A DNA stretch of 64,000 nucleotides from Clostridium estertheticum. Lineage in GTDB: Bacteria > Bacillota > Clostridia > Clostridiales > Clostridiaceae. The DNA lies in contig NZ_JAAMNH020000001.1 of the NCBI RefSeq assembly GCF_011065935.2, positions 5,353,001 through 5,417,000 of the forward strand. Reading direction: 5' to 3'. Below, piece after piece: positions 28,683 through 37,482 of this stretch. The translations under genes and the position numbers were made by a program. The notes beneath the pieces were generated by a model. The model saw only the letters and a program-made list of their open reading frames with translations, had not been told where the DNA came from and did no database searches. Within the stretch, counting starts at the first letter, position 1. The number at the start of each line of letters is the position of its first letter.

Positions 28683-29129
28683 TCACTTGTAATCTGACAA
28701 AGTGCCCCATAGTTCTAGACGATTAAGCACAGGATAAACAGAATTAAATTTCACATAAATAGGTGCTTTGTATAAAAAAAGATTGTTTTTAAAAAGCTCC
28801 CTATCTCCATAAACAATTGCCTCTATCGCTAAAGGGAGCTCTTTCACAAATATATCATTGCGTAAAGCTGCCATTACTGAGTTCTTCTCTTTATCTACCA
28901 TAACGTAAACCATTAAGGCATAATCATCATTAGCCATACTCCATTCCGCTAGCACTTCATCCCTCTTATCAGTAATTTTATCATAATCATATTTTGCTGC
29001 ACTTGTCAAAAATAACTCTTCCGTAATATCTGAATGAGTAAGGGTATATTTTCTAGGAATAACCAGTTTTGTTTCACTTGTCATAGCGCCAAAATTAACT
29101 TGTAGCTTTTCAGGATTTAATTTTTTCAA
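28683..29129 (-). CDS. Staygreen-domain protein
   Basis: 148 residues from a TTG at 29129, with GGAGGG at good spacing. The start LNPEKLQVNFG and the segment IPRKYTLTHSDITEELFLT are characteristic of the Staygreen family; plant members remove magnesium from chlorophyll. Bacterial homologues occur in Firmicutes that lack chlorophyll and their substrate is not settled. It converges on tspO with only six bases between the stops. Confidence 0.8.
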   Translation of the reverse strand: MKKLNPEKLQVNFGAMTSETKLVIPRKYTLTHSDITEELFLTSAAKYDYDKITDKRDEVLAEWSMANDDYALMVYVMVDKEKNSVMAALRNDIFVKELPLAIEAIVYGDRELFKNNLFLYKAPIYVKFNSVYPVLNRLELWGTLSDYK

Positions 29130-29191
29130 AGCTTTCCCTCCACAATATAAATACACTATGTATATTATGAAGTTAAGTGTTGTTATGTTCT

Positions 29192-30547
29192 TTAATCCAC
29201 CATATTATCATCTGCCATAAAATCTACATCAACATTCTTCTCCCTAAGCTTATTAATATAAATCACTGCACACCTAAAAGTCTTTTTATTCTTTGGATTT
29301 TCTTGTCTCACTGAAAAATTCACAGGCTTATTGTAGCATTTACAATACTGCATATTACTTAATTGTTTTTTAAAACTACTCAGTGGCAACACCTCATGAG
29401 TGACATTATGCTCTCTACAGTACTTTACAAACCGATCATAAAAGGATGTATAGTTAAGGCGAAGCACAAAATCTCCATCTGAATCCAGCACTGCATCATA
29501 GTCGATATTCCTTGAAAGTTCATTATTAGCTGCCATACGATTCATAGTTTCGAAATTTTGTTCTATAACTGTTTTATTGGAAGAGCCACCATCTAACAAG
29601 TCCTCATAAGCCCCCCTTTCTATTGATGAAATAATCTCCTTCATAGCAAAACCTGTGCACTCTTGCATATTTAAATCTAAATCATCAAATACCTTCTTAA
29701 GTAAAGCTATACCAATCATACAGTTAGCTATAGAGTTTTTAACCCTGTCATTTTTAATATCATTACCAATGGCTTTTTCAAAAATTGCACTATGAACTTC
29801 TTTGATTTTTTCTTCTTCCATTTTTAAGCCCTCCTTCAAAAGACTTGCTCCAAGTTTATTAAGTAAAATAGATTTTTCCTTTAATTTTTCTAGACTTTCT
29901 TTAGTTACCTCATCAAAATAGTAAGTTGCAAATATAACTCTAAGGCTCCTTCCTACATTAGCAGTTTCCTCTATGCCTACCTCTCCGGACAAAATCACTG
30001 AAGCTCTAGGAATAAAACATCTATTTTTCTCTAAGGTGGCTACCCCTTTTATGCCCTTGTAGTTATCATAGGAATTTCTCATAACCCCTGATATTAAATC
30101 CACCTTATACTTACCTATTATGTGAGGCTTGTACTCTTCTAAAATAAGAGGTATAAAATTACTGCTACTGGCGGTTTTGTTTAAGGCAAAGTATGTGCAC
30201 TGTGCCGCATTTAATATTCCATCTTCCATGCACAATATAGGCGTAATAACATACTTTACAGCACTACTTTTACCACTACTGCTCTCACCTTCTATTAAAA
30301 GATGATTATATTGAATTTTATTGTTTTTAAGCTTTTCTTTCAGACACAGGCCACATACATAACCTAATATGGCTGAAGTATTTTTCAATATACTAAATTT
30401 GAATAAGTACGGTGCAATTGTTAAAAGCTCCTGTTTTGTTATAGCATCATTCTTTAGGATGTTAGTATTAAGTTCCGCATATTGATTTTGCATAACTATA
30501 TCCATCGTGGCCCTTCCATCAGAATTTAAAGCACCATGCTCTGACAC
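29192..30547 (-). CDS. Primase-associated helicase/ATPase domain (downstream part of a split gene)
   Basis: 451 residues from a weak GTG with no ribosome site. Walker A-like LLIEGESSSGKSSAV and a following region (FIPLILEEYKPH, RASVILSGEVGIEE) indicate the ATPase of phage/ICE-type primase-helicases. The frame is open further upstream (RRNNQWCFVSEHG) and directly continues, in a different frame, from the primase part. It is therefore best read as the second half of one disrupted gene. Confidence 0.7.
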   Translation of the reverse strand: MSEHGALNSDGRATMDIVMQNQYAELNTNILKNDAITKQELLTIAPYLFKFSILKNTSAILGYVCGLCLKEKLKNNKIQYNHLLIEGESSSGKSSAVKYVITPILCMEDGILNAAQCTYFALNKTASSSNFIPLILEEYKPHIIGKYKVDLISGVMRNSYDNYKGIKGVATLEKNRCFIPRASVILSGEVGIEETANVGRSLRVIFATYYFDEVTKESLEKLKEKSILLNKLGASLLKEGLKMEEEKIKEVHSAIFEKAIGNDIKNDRVKNSIANCMIGIALLKKVFDDLDLNMQECTGFAMKEIISSIERGAYEDLLDGGSSNKTVIEQNFETMNRMAANNELSRNIDYDAVLDSDGDFVLRLNYTSFYDRFVKYCREHNVTHEVLPLSSFKKQLSNMQYCKCYNKPVNFSVRQENPKNKKTFRCAVIYINKLREKNVDVDFMADDNMVD

Positions 30548-30600
30548 GAAGCACCATTGATTATTACGCCTATGAAAACCACTGAAAGTAACACCCTTCC

Positions 30601-31353
30601 TTATATCACCTTACCACTTTCATCATTATCAGGTAGGATTACTATATTAGCTCTGCTCAAAGAAGCAACATAACCTGCACTATAAGCTGAAAACCCCCTA
30701 GCTCCAAAAGCAGTGGTAGTTGCAACTTGTCCTAACTTGAAAATCTCATCTGCACATTTCTCTCCTTCTACAAAGAAAATAATCTTATCATTTTTAATTC
30801 CCTCTAAAACCTTTGGTAGCTTATAAATAACATGTCTTGTAGCCTTTATTCCAAAGCTCCAACTACTATTATCTTTAGTATAAGCCATGAAATCCTTCTT
30901 TCTTTTGCCTTTATCTATCCACTCTCGTCTACAAATCTTATATAATATATTTTCCTGTTCATCCTCATAGTAATAATTAGCTACAATTTCCTTATGACGT
31001 TGTTTCGGTTCAAAATTGTCACGTTTAACGGTAGCTTCATGGTCTTCTGTTGCAATTTTAATATTATATTTTGTGCTTAAAAATTTCACAGCATTATGGA
31101 ATCCCTCTATCCCATCTTTATACTGGACAGCTGTTAAAATATCACCTTTAGCTCCACAGCTAAAGCAGTTCCAATACCTGCCACGGCTTCCTGGTACTAT
31201 GGCTGCACTTGGATCCTCATCCTTATGGCTATGAGCGCCCTTATTAAAACAAGTAAATTTTCTATTTTTATTTTTACTACTATGTTCCATTACGTAATCT
31301 CTTAAATGATCCTGTATTTCGCTTATACATCTTTCTGTAATTTTGCTTCTCAT
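30601..31353 (-). CDS. DnaG-type primase N-terminal part (CHC2 zinc finger and truncated TOPRIM)
   Basis: 250 residues. A CHC2 zinc finger (CFNKGAHSHKDEDPSAAI, then YWNCFSCGAKGDI) begins the protein; TOPRIM follows with FFVEGEKCADEIFKLG and VILPDNDESGK, after which the frame stops. The remaining TOPRIM residues are missing, so a frameshift or deletion separates it from the ATPase part just downstream. Probably from an integrated plasmid, phage or ICE; no integrase is nearby. Confidence 0.75.
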   Translation of the reverse strand: MRSKITERCISEIQDHLRDYVMEHSSKNKNRKFTCFNKGAHSHKDEDPSAAIVPGSRGRYWNCFSCGAKGDILTAVQYKDGIEGFHNAVKFLSTKYNIKIATEDHEATVKRDNFEPKQRHKEIVANYYYEDEQENILYKICRREWIDKGKRKKDFMAYTKDNSSWSFGIKATRHVIYKLPKVLEGIKNDKIIFFVEGEKCADEIFKLGQVATTTAFGARGFSAYSAGYVASLSRANIVILPDNDESGKVI

Positions 31354-31993
31354 AAATTTTCGAACCCCCTAATTACTTTTGTATGGCTTATTTTTAAGCA
31401 TTAATTTTAGAATAATTTTTTTAAAAAGCATCAAGTACTATTAATGAATTACATTTTCAGTAAACATATATGCCCTTGTGCTGGATATTTGCCATAAAAT
31501 TATGAATTAATTACGAAATTATTCTAATTACAGTAAACTTGTAACTAAATTTGAGATATGTAATTAGCTGAGTACATTGTTATATAAGGCTTTATCATTA
31601 ATTCATCTATTGCATTACAAATGCAATCATGGGGGTATGCACTGTATTAGAGTTTTTTAAAGTTTAATTTTCACTTATGTAGGAAATTTTTTAAGCCTAT
31701 ATTAATAAGGTGTTTTTGTGTTTTTGTGTTTTTGTAATATATATGTATATCTATGTTCTAATATAGATATCTTAAGGGTTTGTGTGAATTACAAGATGTG
31801 GTAATAAGTTGAAATAAATTGTTATGGGGCGGTAATTAGTATGTTTATTCGGTAGTTTGGTTGATAATAGAAATTAATGGCAGTATAATGAAATATATGT
31901 AATTTAAGGGTTATGATGAGAAATAGGACAAACTAAAATCTTATGTAGTGAGAGGGTATTCTAAAAATGAGGGTGATAAGTTCAGCTAGAGTC
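31354..31993. other. Gene-free region before the cassette array
   Basis: 640 bases without a credible ORF. It contains a three-copy tandem repeat of GTGTTTTT at 31710-31733. If an attI site or integrase remnant existed it should be here, but neither is recognisable. Confidence 0.5.
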
Positions 31994-32076
31994 GTATTAC
32001 ACGACACCAACGTCGGGAATCCAGCTATATTTTATGAATAAACAGACATTGGTGTCGGCAACACGAAACGTTAGGC
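31994..32076 (+). other. attC-like site 0 (left end of array)
   Basis: L'' CGACACCAA (32002-32010) pairs with L' TTGGTGTCG (32049-32057). R' is GTTAGGC (32070-32076). The R'' position has GTATTAC, two changes from consensus. Cassette 1 starts at 32071. Confidence 0.7.
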
Positions 32077-32120
32077 GTAATTTTTTGATAAACAAAGTTA
32101 CAGTTTTAAAAGTTTTTAGA

Positions 32121-32138
32121 TTTGGTTTTATTGAGACG
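32121..32138 (+). promoter_or_regulatory. Conserved cassette leader element, cassette 1
   Basis: TTTGGTTTTATTGAGACG, 50 bases after the cassette start. Nearly the same string stands 47-48 bases into cassettes 5 and 6. An aligned TTAAAA-17-TATTGA could be a weak promoter; this is inference. Confidence 0.45.
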
Positions 32139-32264
32139 TAACTGTAAGATATTGAGCATTAACGCATATTAATATCTGACAATGAATGAAAAAACAAGCA
32201 TGAAAAAAGTATCATTTAACGATTGCGGAATAAGTTTTATATAATCTGAAAAGGAGGTTGTAAA

Positions 32265-33125
32265 TTGTCAATTAAAGAAATTAATGGCTTTATGTTTTAT
32301 GATTGGAATGAAATATGTATTGTAATTGAAGATACTCGAATAAACGAATATGTAGAATACATAAACAAAAGTGATTTGAAGGCAATTGGAATTAATGATT
32401 TTTATTACAAGTTGAGGGATATGGATTTTCTTAATGAATGTCCTAATGTGGATGAAGTCAATATTATTAGTCCTCTTTTAAGAAACTTCGATGGACTATT
32501 AAAATTAAAAAATCTTCTGCGATTAACTATAAACGAACATGAGGGTGGGGAATTAGATATTTCTAAATTATATAAATTAGAATATTTTATGGGTGATTGT
32601 AACAAATACCTAAAAGGAGTAGAAAACGCTGCAAATTTGAAGACGTTAAGCTTATCTAAATATAATCCCAAAAATAAAAATATAGAGGAATTATCTAAGC
32701 TATGTAACCTGGAACTTTTGCAAATTGTTCAGACCCAGATAACATCTATTAAAGGAATTAGGAATCTCAAAAAAATAAATCGACTTGAAATTTTCAGAGC
32801 TCCAAAATTAGAATATATCGATGAAATTGAGGAGATTTCTGATAGTCTTAGAATTCTAAGCTTTGGAAAGTGTAAAAATTTAAGAAATCATGAATATGTG
32901 AAATGTCTAAAAAATTTGGAATCGCTGACTTTTAATGAATGTAGAGAAATACCATCAATAGATTTTATAAGGGAAATGCCAAAATTGAAAGACTTTATTT
33001 TTGTAGACACAAATGTTATTGATGGAGATTTGTCGCCGTTAATTGGATTTGAGTACTCAGGTTTTTTTGATAAGAAACATTATTCTCATAAATTTAAGGA
33101 ATTGAACGATAAAAAATATTGGTAA
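32265..33125 (+). CDS. Leucine-rich-repeat-like protein (cassette 1)
   Basis: 286 residues from a TTG at 32265, seven bases after AAGGAGG. From about residue 75 on, repeats of roughly 22 residues show the LRR pattern: LLKLKNLLRLTINE, AANLKTLSLSKYN, LSKLCNLELLQIVQT, IRNLKKINRLEIFRA and LKNLESLTFNECRE. No signal peptide, so a cytoplasmic binding scaffold is likely. Function unknown. Bounded by attC sites 0 and 1, hence single-gene cassette. Confidence 0.8.
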   Translation: MSIKEINGFMFYDWNEICIVIEDTRINEYVEYINKSDLKAIGINDFYYKLRDMDFLNECPNVDEVNIISPLLRNFDGLLKLKNLLRLTINEHEGGELDISKLYKLEYFMGDCNKYLKGVENAANLKTLSLSKYNPKNKNIEELSKLCNLELLQIVQTQITSIKGIRNLKKINRLEIFRAPKLEYIDEIEEISDSLRILSFGKCKNLRNHEYVKCLKNLESLTFNECREIPSIDFIREMPKLKDFIFVDTNVIDGDLSPLIGFEYSGFFDKKHYSHKFKELNDKKYW

Positions 33126-33243
33126 TAATTCAAGGCATAAAAAGAGCATATGATGAATTAATGTTTATAAATAAAGTTAGTGCATAAACTTCTTATATTA
33201 TGAAACAAATTTAAAGACAAATAAAGTGTAGTGCAAAAACTAC

Positions 33244-33353
33244 GCCTAACAATGCACTGATAGTGGTCAAGTCTTCGAAGAAGCCAAAGCACATTCCTTA
33301 ACCAAGCCAAGTCTGGCTAGGTTAAGAAACGCCTTGAGTGCGAGACGTTAGAG
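33244..33353 (+). other. attC-like site 1
   Basis: R'' GCCTAAC (33244-33250) complements TTAGGC at the start of its cassette, and the match extends to TACGCCTAA. GCACT/AGTGC form the L arms. R' is GTTAGAG (33347-33353). The inner part has CCAAAGCACATTCCTT shared with other sites. Confidence 0.87.
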
Positions 33354-33461
33354 GAAATAGTATAATAATGAAAGTTTTAATTCCGCATTAAGTTTTTAGT
33401 ATAAAATAGTTGAAAAATATTATGAAACAAGCATTGTTCATAAAGAGGTGTGAATAGAAGT

Positions 33462-33941
33462 ATGAATATAAAAATAATATCTTCTGAAAACAGAAAACAA
33501 ATTAATGATTTTATTAGCTCACATTGGTTTTCTGCTGATATGGTTGTCAGAGGCGAATTAGTTGATATGACTATATTGGATGGTTTTGTTATTTATGATG
33601 AAGAAACAATTATTGGATTAGTTACATATAGAATTAAGGTCAATGAGTGTGAAATTATGTCTTTAGACAGTTTAAGGGAAAGACAAGGAGTTGGAATCGC
33701 TCTTGTGAATAAAGTTATTCAAACAGCAAGTAAGATGAAATGTATGAAAATAAAATTGATTACAACAAATGATAATATAAATGCTATACGATTTTACCAA
33801 AAACGAGGATTTGATATGGCAAATCTATATCATAATGCAGTGGATACCTCGAGAAAGTTAAAACCATCCATTCCTTTATTCGGAGATTTTAATATACCTT
33901 TAAAGCATGAAATTGAATTTGAAATGGACTTGATTAAGTAG
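33462..33941 (+). CDS. GNAT acetyltransferase (cassette 2)
   Basis: 159 residues from the ATG at 33462; a GTG at 33450 is an alternative. The acetyl-CoA loop is LRERQGVGIALVNKVIQ, followed by IKLITTNDNINAIRFYQKRGF, the normal GNAT C-terminal half. The C-terminus PSIPLFGDFNIPLKHEIEF is shared with a clostridial subgroup. Substrate unknown. Only gene between attC sites 1 and 2. Confidence 0.87.
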   Translation: MNIKIISSENRKQINDFISSHWFSADMVVRGELVDMTILDGFVIYDEETIIGLVTYRIKVNECEIMSLDSLRERQGVGIALVNKVIQTASKMKCMKIKLITTNDNINAIRFYQKRGFDMANLYHNAVDTSRKLKPSIPLFGDFNIPLKHEIEFEMDLIK

Positions 33942-34048
33942 TTATCATTTTCAAAAAGTAAATTTACAACATTCTTATATGATAAATAAAAATCGAGGAG
34001 AAAATTGGTGTAGTAAACGCATAAAGTATTGAGAAAATATACTACTTC

Positions 34049-34089
34049 CTCTAACAAAATACTCCAGTCTGGAGTACGAAACGTTATAT
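34049..34089 (+). other. attC-like site 2 (short form)
   Basis: R'' CTCTAAC (34049-34055), a small hairpin ACTCCAG/CTGGAGT, then R' GTTATAT (34083-34089): 41 bases in all, lacking the long variable stem. TTCCTCTAA complements TTAGAGGAA at its cassette start exactly. Confidence 0.82.
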
Positions 34090-34219
34090 GAAATTCCTGC
34101 ATCAGGCCTCACGTCCTGCGCAGATTGCGCAAGCAGGGATTTGAGGGACTATTTTCATTATTATTATATATTATGATAATTACTAAAATAAATTTTTAAA
34201 TGAATAGGGGGTAATTAAT

Positions 34220-34534
34220 TTGGACAAACATATGATTGGTAGGTGTGGAACATACTGTGGTGTTTGTGAGTGGAGAGAGAAAACAAACTGCTCTGGTTGC
34301 CAAAAATGTAATGGTAAGCCATTTTGGGGAGATTGTTCAGTTGCAAAATGTTCAATTGAAAGAGAAATTAATCATTGTGGACATTGTTCTGATCTGCCAT
34401 GTGAAGTATTAGTAGCTGCTTATAATACACCAGGGCACGAGGACAATGGAGAGAGATTATTGAATTTGAAGAATTGGGCAAGTGGCAAAGAGGAGTATTT
34501 AGAATTAAGAACTTTGAAATCAGAAGACAAATAG
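34220..34534 (+). CDS. DUF3795 cysteine-rich protein (cassette 3)
   Basis: 104 residues from a TTG at 34220 with GGGGGT upstream; ATG at 34232 is possible. Eleven Cys in GRCGTYCGVCEWREKTNCSG, CQKCNG, WGDCSVAKCSIE and CGHCSDLPCE match the DUF3795 pattern, a presumed metal-binding family common in anaerobes. Function unknown. Before it the leader has an inverted pair CCTGC/GCAGG. Flanked by attC sites 2 and 3. Confidence 0.82.
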   Translation: MDKHMIGRCGTYCGVCEWREKTNCSGCQKCNGKPFWGDCSVAKCSIEREINHCGHCSDLPCEVLVAAYNTPGHEDNGERLLNLKNWASGKEEYLELRTLKSEDK

Positions 34535-34685
34535 AAATTCATTAAGTATCACAAGCGACTAATAAGAGATAACAGATTATATATACTTTATATAATCTAT
34601 TAACATAAAGATTGCAACTGTATAAAGGGTGGATTTGATGATCCGTCGTCCGTGATGGCTTCGGCTTCGCGGGGCAAGGAACTTC

Positions 34686-34798
34686 ATATAACAATGCACT
34701 CAAGTTCGTTTCGGCTTGAGAATACAGCCAAAGCACATTCCTTCGCCAAGCCAGGTCTGGCTAAGGCTCAAGAACGTCTTGAGTTCAAAACGTTATAC
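34686..34798 (+). other. attC-like site 3
   Basis: R'' ATATAAC (34686-34692); the sequence GGAACTTCATATAA matches the complement of its cassette start in 13 of 14 bases. ACTCAAG and CTTGAGT form the L arms. R' is GTTATAC (34792-34798). Confidence 0.88.
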
Positions 34799-35003
34799 GT
34801 AATTTAGAAGTAAAAGAGTGCTATATTATAATTTTTTTAAAAATGTTTTCAATGACATAATTGTAGATAATGGCGAAGTGATGATTATTTATATTAGGTC
34901 GAGGTGTTACAACTATATACCACTACAAGTTTTTATTACTATACAACTTAATTTGGTGGTTTGTGCAAATATTATTTCTAGACCCAAAAGAGGAGATGGT
35001 TTT

Positions 35004-35561
35004 GTGAGTATTTTTTTACTAAGACATGGAGAAACAGATTGGAATACTATTGATAGGCTTCAAGGACACACAGATATTCCACTAAATGAAACAGGAAAAA
35101 AGAAGATTGAACAAGTTGCTTTTATCTTCAAAAGAAACATTGGTGATATTAACTATATTGTATCTAGCCCTCTATCTCGTGCCTATGAGAGTGCGTTGAT
35201 TTTTTCAAATAGTATTGGTTACAAAGGAGAAATAATAATTGATGAATTGTTTATCGAGAGATCTTTTGGTTTAGCGGAAGGGTTGTTACAAGAAGAGATT
35301 AAATTAAAGTTTCCCAATTTTGCCGTCCCTGAAATGGAGCACGAAAAGAATGTTTTTTCAAGAGCATTACAAGGCTTAAATTACTACGATAGCATATATT
35401 CTGATGTAAATATATTAATTGTAACACATGGTGCTGTGTTAAAGACATTAGTAGATAATCAAATAGCAGATATCAACATAGTAAAATCTGTCCCAGGTGG
35501 ACTATTTAAAGTAGATTTACGAAATGGAGAGTATCAGATTAAAGAAATTAAGGTTCTATAA
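35004..35561 (+). CDS. Histidine phosphatase family protein (cassette 4)
   Basis: 185 residues from a GTG at 35004, preceded by AGAGGAGATGG; the frame is open further upstream but without family sequence. FLLRHGETDWN carries the phospho-acceptor His; SSPLSRAYESA, the Glu in IIDELFIERSFGLAEG, and the second His in IVTHGAVLKTL complete the phosphoglycerate-mutase-like active site. Probably a small-molecule phosphatase of the cobC/GpmB type. Confidence 0.9.
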   Translation: MSIFLLRHGETDWNTIDRLQGHTDIPLNETGKKKIEQVAFIFKRNIGDINYIVSSPLSRAYESALIFSNSIGYKGEIIIDELFIERSFGLAEGLLQEEIKLKFPNFAVPEMEHEKNVFSRALQGLNYYDSIYSDVNILIVTHGAVLKTLVDNQIADINIVKSVPGGLFKVDLRNGEYQIKEIKVL

Positions 35562-35566
35562 GTCAA

Positions 35567-35600
35567 ACAGTTCGCTAAATAGCATAATTTAGCGAACTGT
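35567..35600. terminator. Perfect 14-base hairpin after the histidine phosphatase
   Basis: ACAGTTCGCTAAAT, loop AGCATA, ATTTAGCGAACTGT, six bases past the stop. T-rich sequence follows shortly. Probably a terminator inside the cassette, unusual for an array. Confidence 0.65.
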
Positions 35601-35636
35601 AAGTGTACATTTTTCTTATTCCACCTTTTCGGGGGG

Positions 35637-35855
35637 ATGGTCAAAAATACCCAATATATAGATGATAAAATAAAAAGAGATTTTGCCGAGGGATATAACG
35701 CTAAGAGCCAAAGGACATTACCTAAAAATTGGTATAAGTTATCAAAAATAGCGGATATAGTAGTAATGTTGGCATTGATAAACAGAGAAAATATTCCACG
35801 TGATTGGATTGAGGGGATTGAAGAAGAGATTATCGTGACAATGAATATACAGTGA
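35637..35855 (+). CDS. Small hypothetical ORF
   Basis: 72 codons. A GGGGGG run abuts the ATG, which is too close for a normal ribosome site. The peptide (YNAKSQRTLPKNWYKLSKIADIVVMLALI broken here into its helical and aliphatic parts) shows no known motif. It may be a real small gene of a second cassette fused into cassette 4, or chance. Confidence 0.35.
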   Translation: MVKNTQYIDDKIKRDFAEGYNAKSQRTLPKNWYKLSKIADIVVMLALINRENIPRDWIEGIEEEIIVTMNIQ

Positions 35856-35973
35856 TGTAAGCCCCACCAAATGAGATAATCCATAGTATACAATATTCTT
35901 ATATGACGAACAAAGCCAAAAAGAGCTAAGGGGTATAATCAACGAATAAGGGGTAGTGCAAATATGCTACTTC

Positions 35974-36120
35974 CACTAACAACACCTTGCCGGTTGCGCT
36001 ATCGCTACACCCAAATGCCCCAGCTAACCTAGTCGGAGCTTAAGAAAACAACATAAGAGCTATGTAAGTTTTCTTAAACTCCTGTAACACTGGGGCACTT
36101 CGGCAAGCCAGACGTTATAC
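35974..36120 (+). other. attC-like site 4 (type B)
   Basis: R'' CACTAAC (35974-35980), CTTGCCG/CGGCAAG arms, inner stems ATGCCCCAG/CTGGGGCA and AAGAAAAC/GTTTTCTT, R' GTTATAC (36114-36120). The R'' does not complement the start of cassette 4, indicating a mosaic cassette. Confidence 0.82.
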
Positions 36121-36162
36121 GGAATTTAGCTTGAAAAGTTGATTATTCAAAAGTTATTGGAC

Positions 36163-36179
36163 ATGGTTTTATTAAGACG
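36163..36179 (+). promoter_or_regulatory. Conserved cassette leader element, cassette 5
   Basis: ATGGTTTTATTAAGACG, 48 bases after the cassette start; matches the leader of cassettes 1 and 6. TATTAA at 36170-36175 could be a -10 box. Confidence 0.45.
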
Positions 36180-36255
36180 CAGTTGTAAAAATATTGCGTA
36201 TTAAAATTAATAATTTAACAACGAATTACCAATAATTGTATTATCGGAGGTAAGT

Positions 36256-37443
36256 ATGGATAATAAGGTTAAAATTAAGAATAATTTAGTAACAGCTATA
36301 ATGCTTGGGTCGTTTGCTTTTGGGTTAATGTCTTTTATATTACCTATTTATAGTAAAAGAATAGGTGGAAATGCATTGGCTATTGGAGGTTTATTTTCAA
36401 TATTTAGTATGGTAACCTTAATATTGAGACCACTTATAGGAAAAGGAATAGACAAATATGGAAGAAAATTTTTTTTTGTTTCTGCATTCTTCTTCTATGC
36501 AATTGCTATGCTACTATTTTCTTACTCAACTAATATTCAACTTTTGTATATTAGCAGATTTATTCAGGCAATAGGTTCTTCATTTATGTGGATTTCTGCA
36601 TACTCTATAGCAATGGATATTGCTGATAATGAAAAAAGAGGAAAATCAATTGGACAAGTAGACGGAGCAAGTAGCAAAGGTGCATTATATGGTGCTATTA
36701 TAGGTTTTATTATACTAGGTAATTTCACTCTTTTAATTGGATGGAGCCTTTTATTTAAAGGTTACGCAATATTATCAGTGATAGCAGGGTATATTGCATA
36801 TAAATATATACCTGAAACAATAACAGTGAACATTGAAAAGAATACACCACCTAATAAAGAATTCAATATTGATTTATTAAAATTGTTGTGTATAGTTTTT
36901 ATAAGTTCGATTTCAGCGTCTATGATAAGCCCTCTTCTAATGATTTACCTTCAGGATAGATTCACTACAGATGTTGGGATGTTAGCAACTGCATTTATTC
37001 CAGCAGCTCTTGTATATGCCTTTTTACCAGCAATATTGGGTGGAATTAGTGATAAAATTGGGAGAATAGTACCTATGATAATAGGGTTAATTGTTTCAGG
37101 TATAGTTTCTCTCATTTTTCCACATTCTTTTAGTATTAAAATATTAGTTGTACTATGGATTGTAGAATCTATAGGTATAGTAATGGCTTCACCAGCAGAA
37201 GAAGCTTTAGTGGCAGATATAGTAGGAAAAAGAACTCGTGGTTCGGCATATGGTCTATACTTAACGGTAGCTAGCTTAGGTGCATCAATTGGTCCTTTGC
37301 TAGGTGGTTGGTTATATGATACTTTTGGACATGCAGTTCCATTTTATTTAAATGGAATTATATTATTAATGGATGCCTTATTAGTAATAATTTTATTTGG
37401 AAATTATAAAAAAATATGTAGTATGAATCATATTAAAGGATAA
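36256..37443 (+). CDS. MFS transporter, multidrug-efflux type (cassette 5)
   Basis: 395 residues with 12 predicted helices. Loop 2-3 has RPLIGKGIDKYGRKFFFV, the MFS motif A (G-x3-D-x-x-G-R-K); helix 4 has RFIQAIGSSFMWISAYSIA; the second half has GGISDKIGRIVP and ASLGASIGPLLGGWLYD. This fits 12-helix proton-coupled drug exporters (TetA/MdtG-like). Substrate unknown. GGAGGT precedes the ATG. It is the sole gene of its cassette. Confidence 0.9.
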   Translation: MDNKVKIKNNLVTAIMLGSFAFGLMSFILPIYSKRIGGNALAIGGLFSIFSMVTLILRPLIGKGIDKYGRKFFFVSAFFFYAIAMLLFSYSTNIQLLYISRFIQAIGSSFMWISAYSIAMDIADNEKRGKSIGQVDGASSKGALYGAIIGFIILGNFTLLIGWSLLFKGYAILSVIAGYIAYKYIPETITVNIEKNTPPNKEFNIDLLKLLCIVFISSISASMISPLLMIYLQDRFTTDVGMLATAFIPAALVYAFLPAILGGISDKIGRIVPMIIGLIVSGIVSLIFPHSFSIKILVVLWIVESIGIVMASPAEEALVADIVGKRTRGSAYGLYLTVASLGASIGPLLGGWLYDTFGHAVPFYLNGIILLMDALLVIILFGNYKKICSMNHIKG

Positions 37444-37482
37444 CGGAAGTAGGTCTTGCTCAAAGTGTAGTGGCTAAACTCC

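Noticed and set aside
30601..31353. Primase read as a complete short protein
   Set aside because: TOPRIM is cut in the middle, and the downstream frame carries the expected continuation.
31710..31733. Three tandem GTGTTTTT copies as a possible CRISPR or iteron origin
   Set aside because: Only three short units, no spacers, no replication initiator nearby.
34818..35003. 62-residue N-terminal extension of the histidine phosphatase
   Set aside because: The RHGE motif must be near the N-terminus and a good ribosome site precedes the GTG at 35004.
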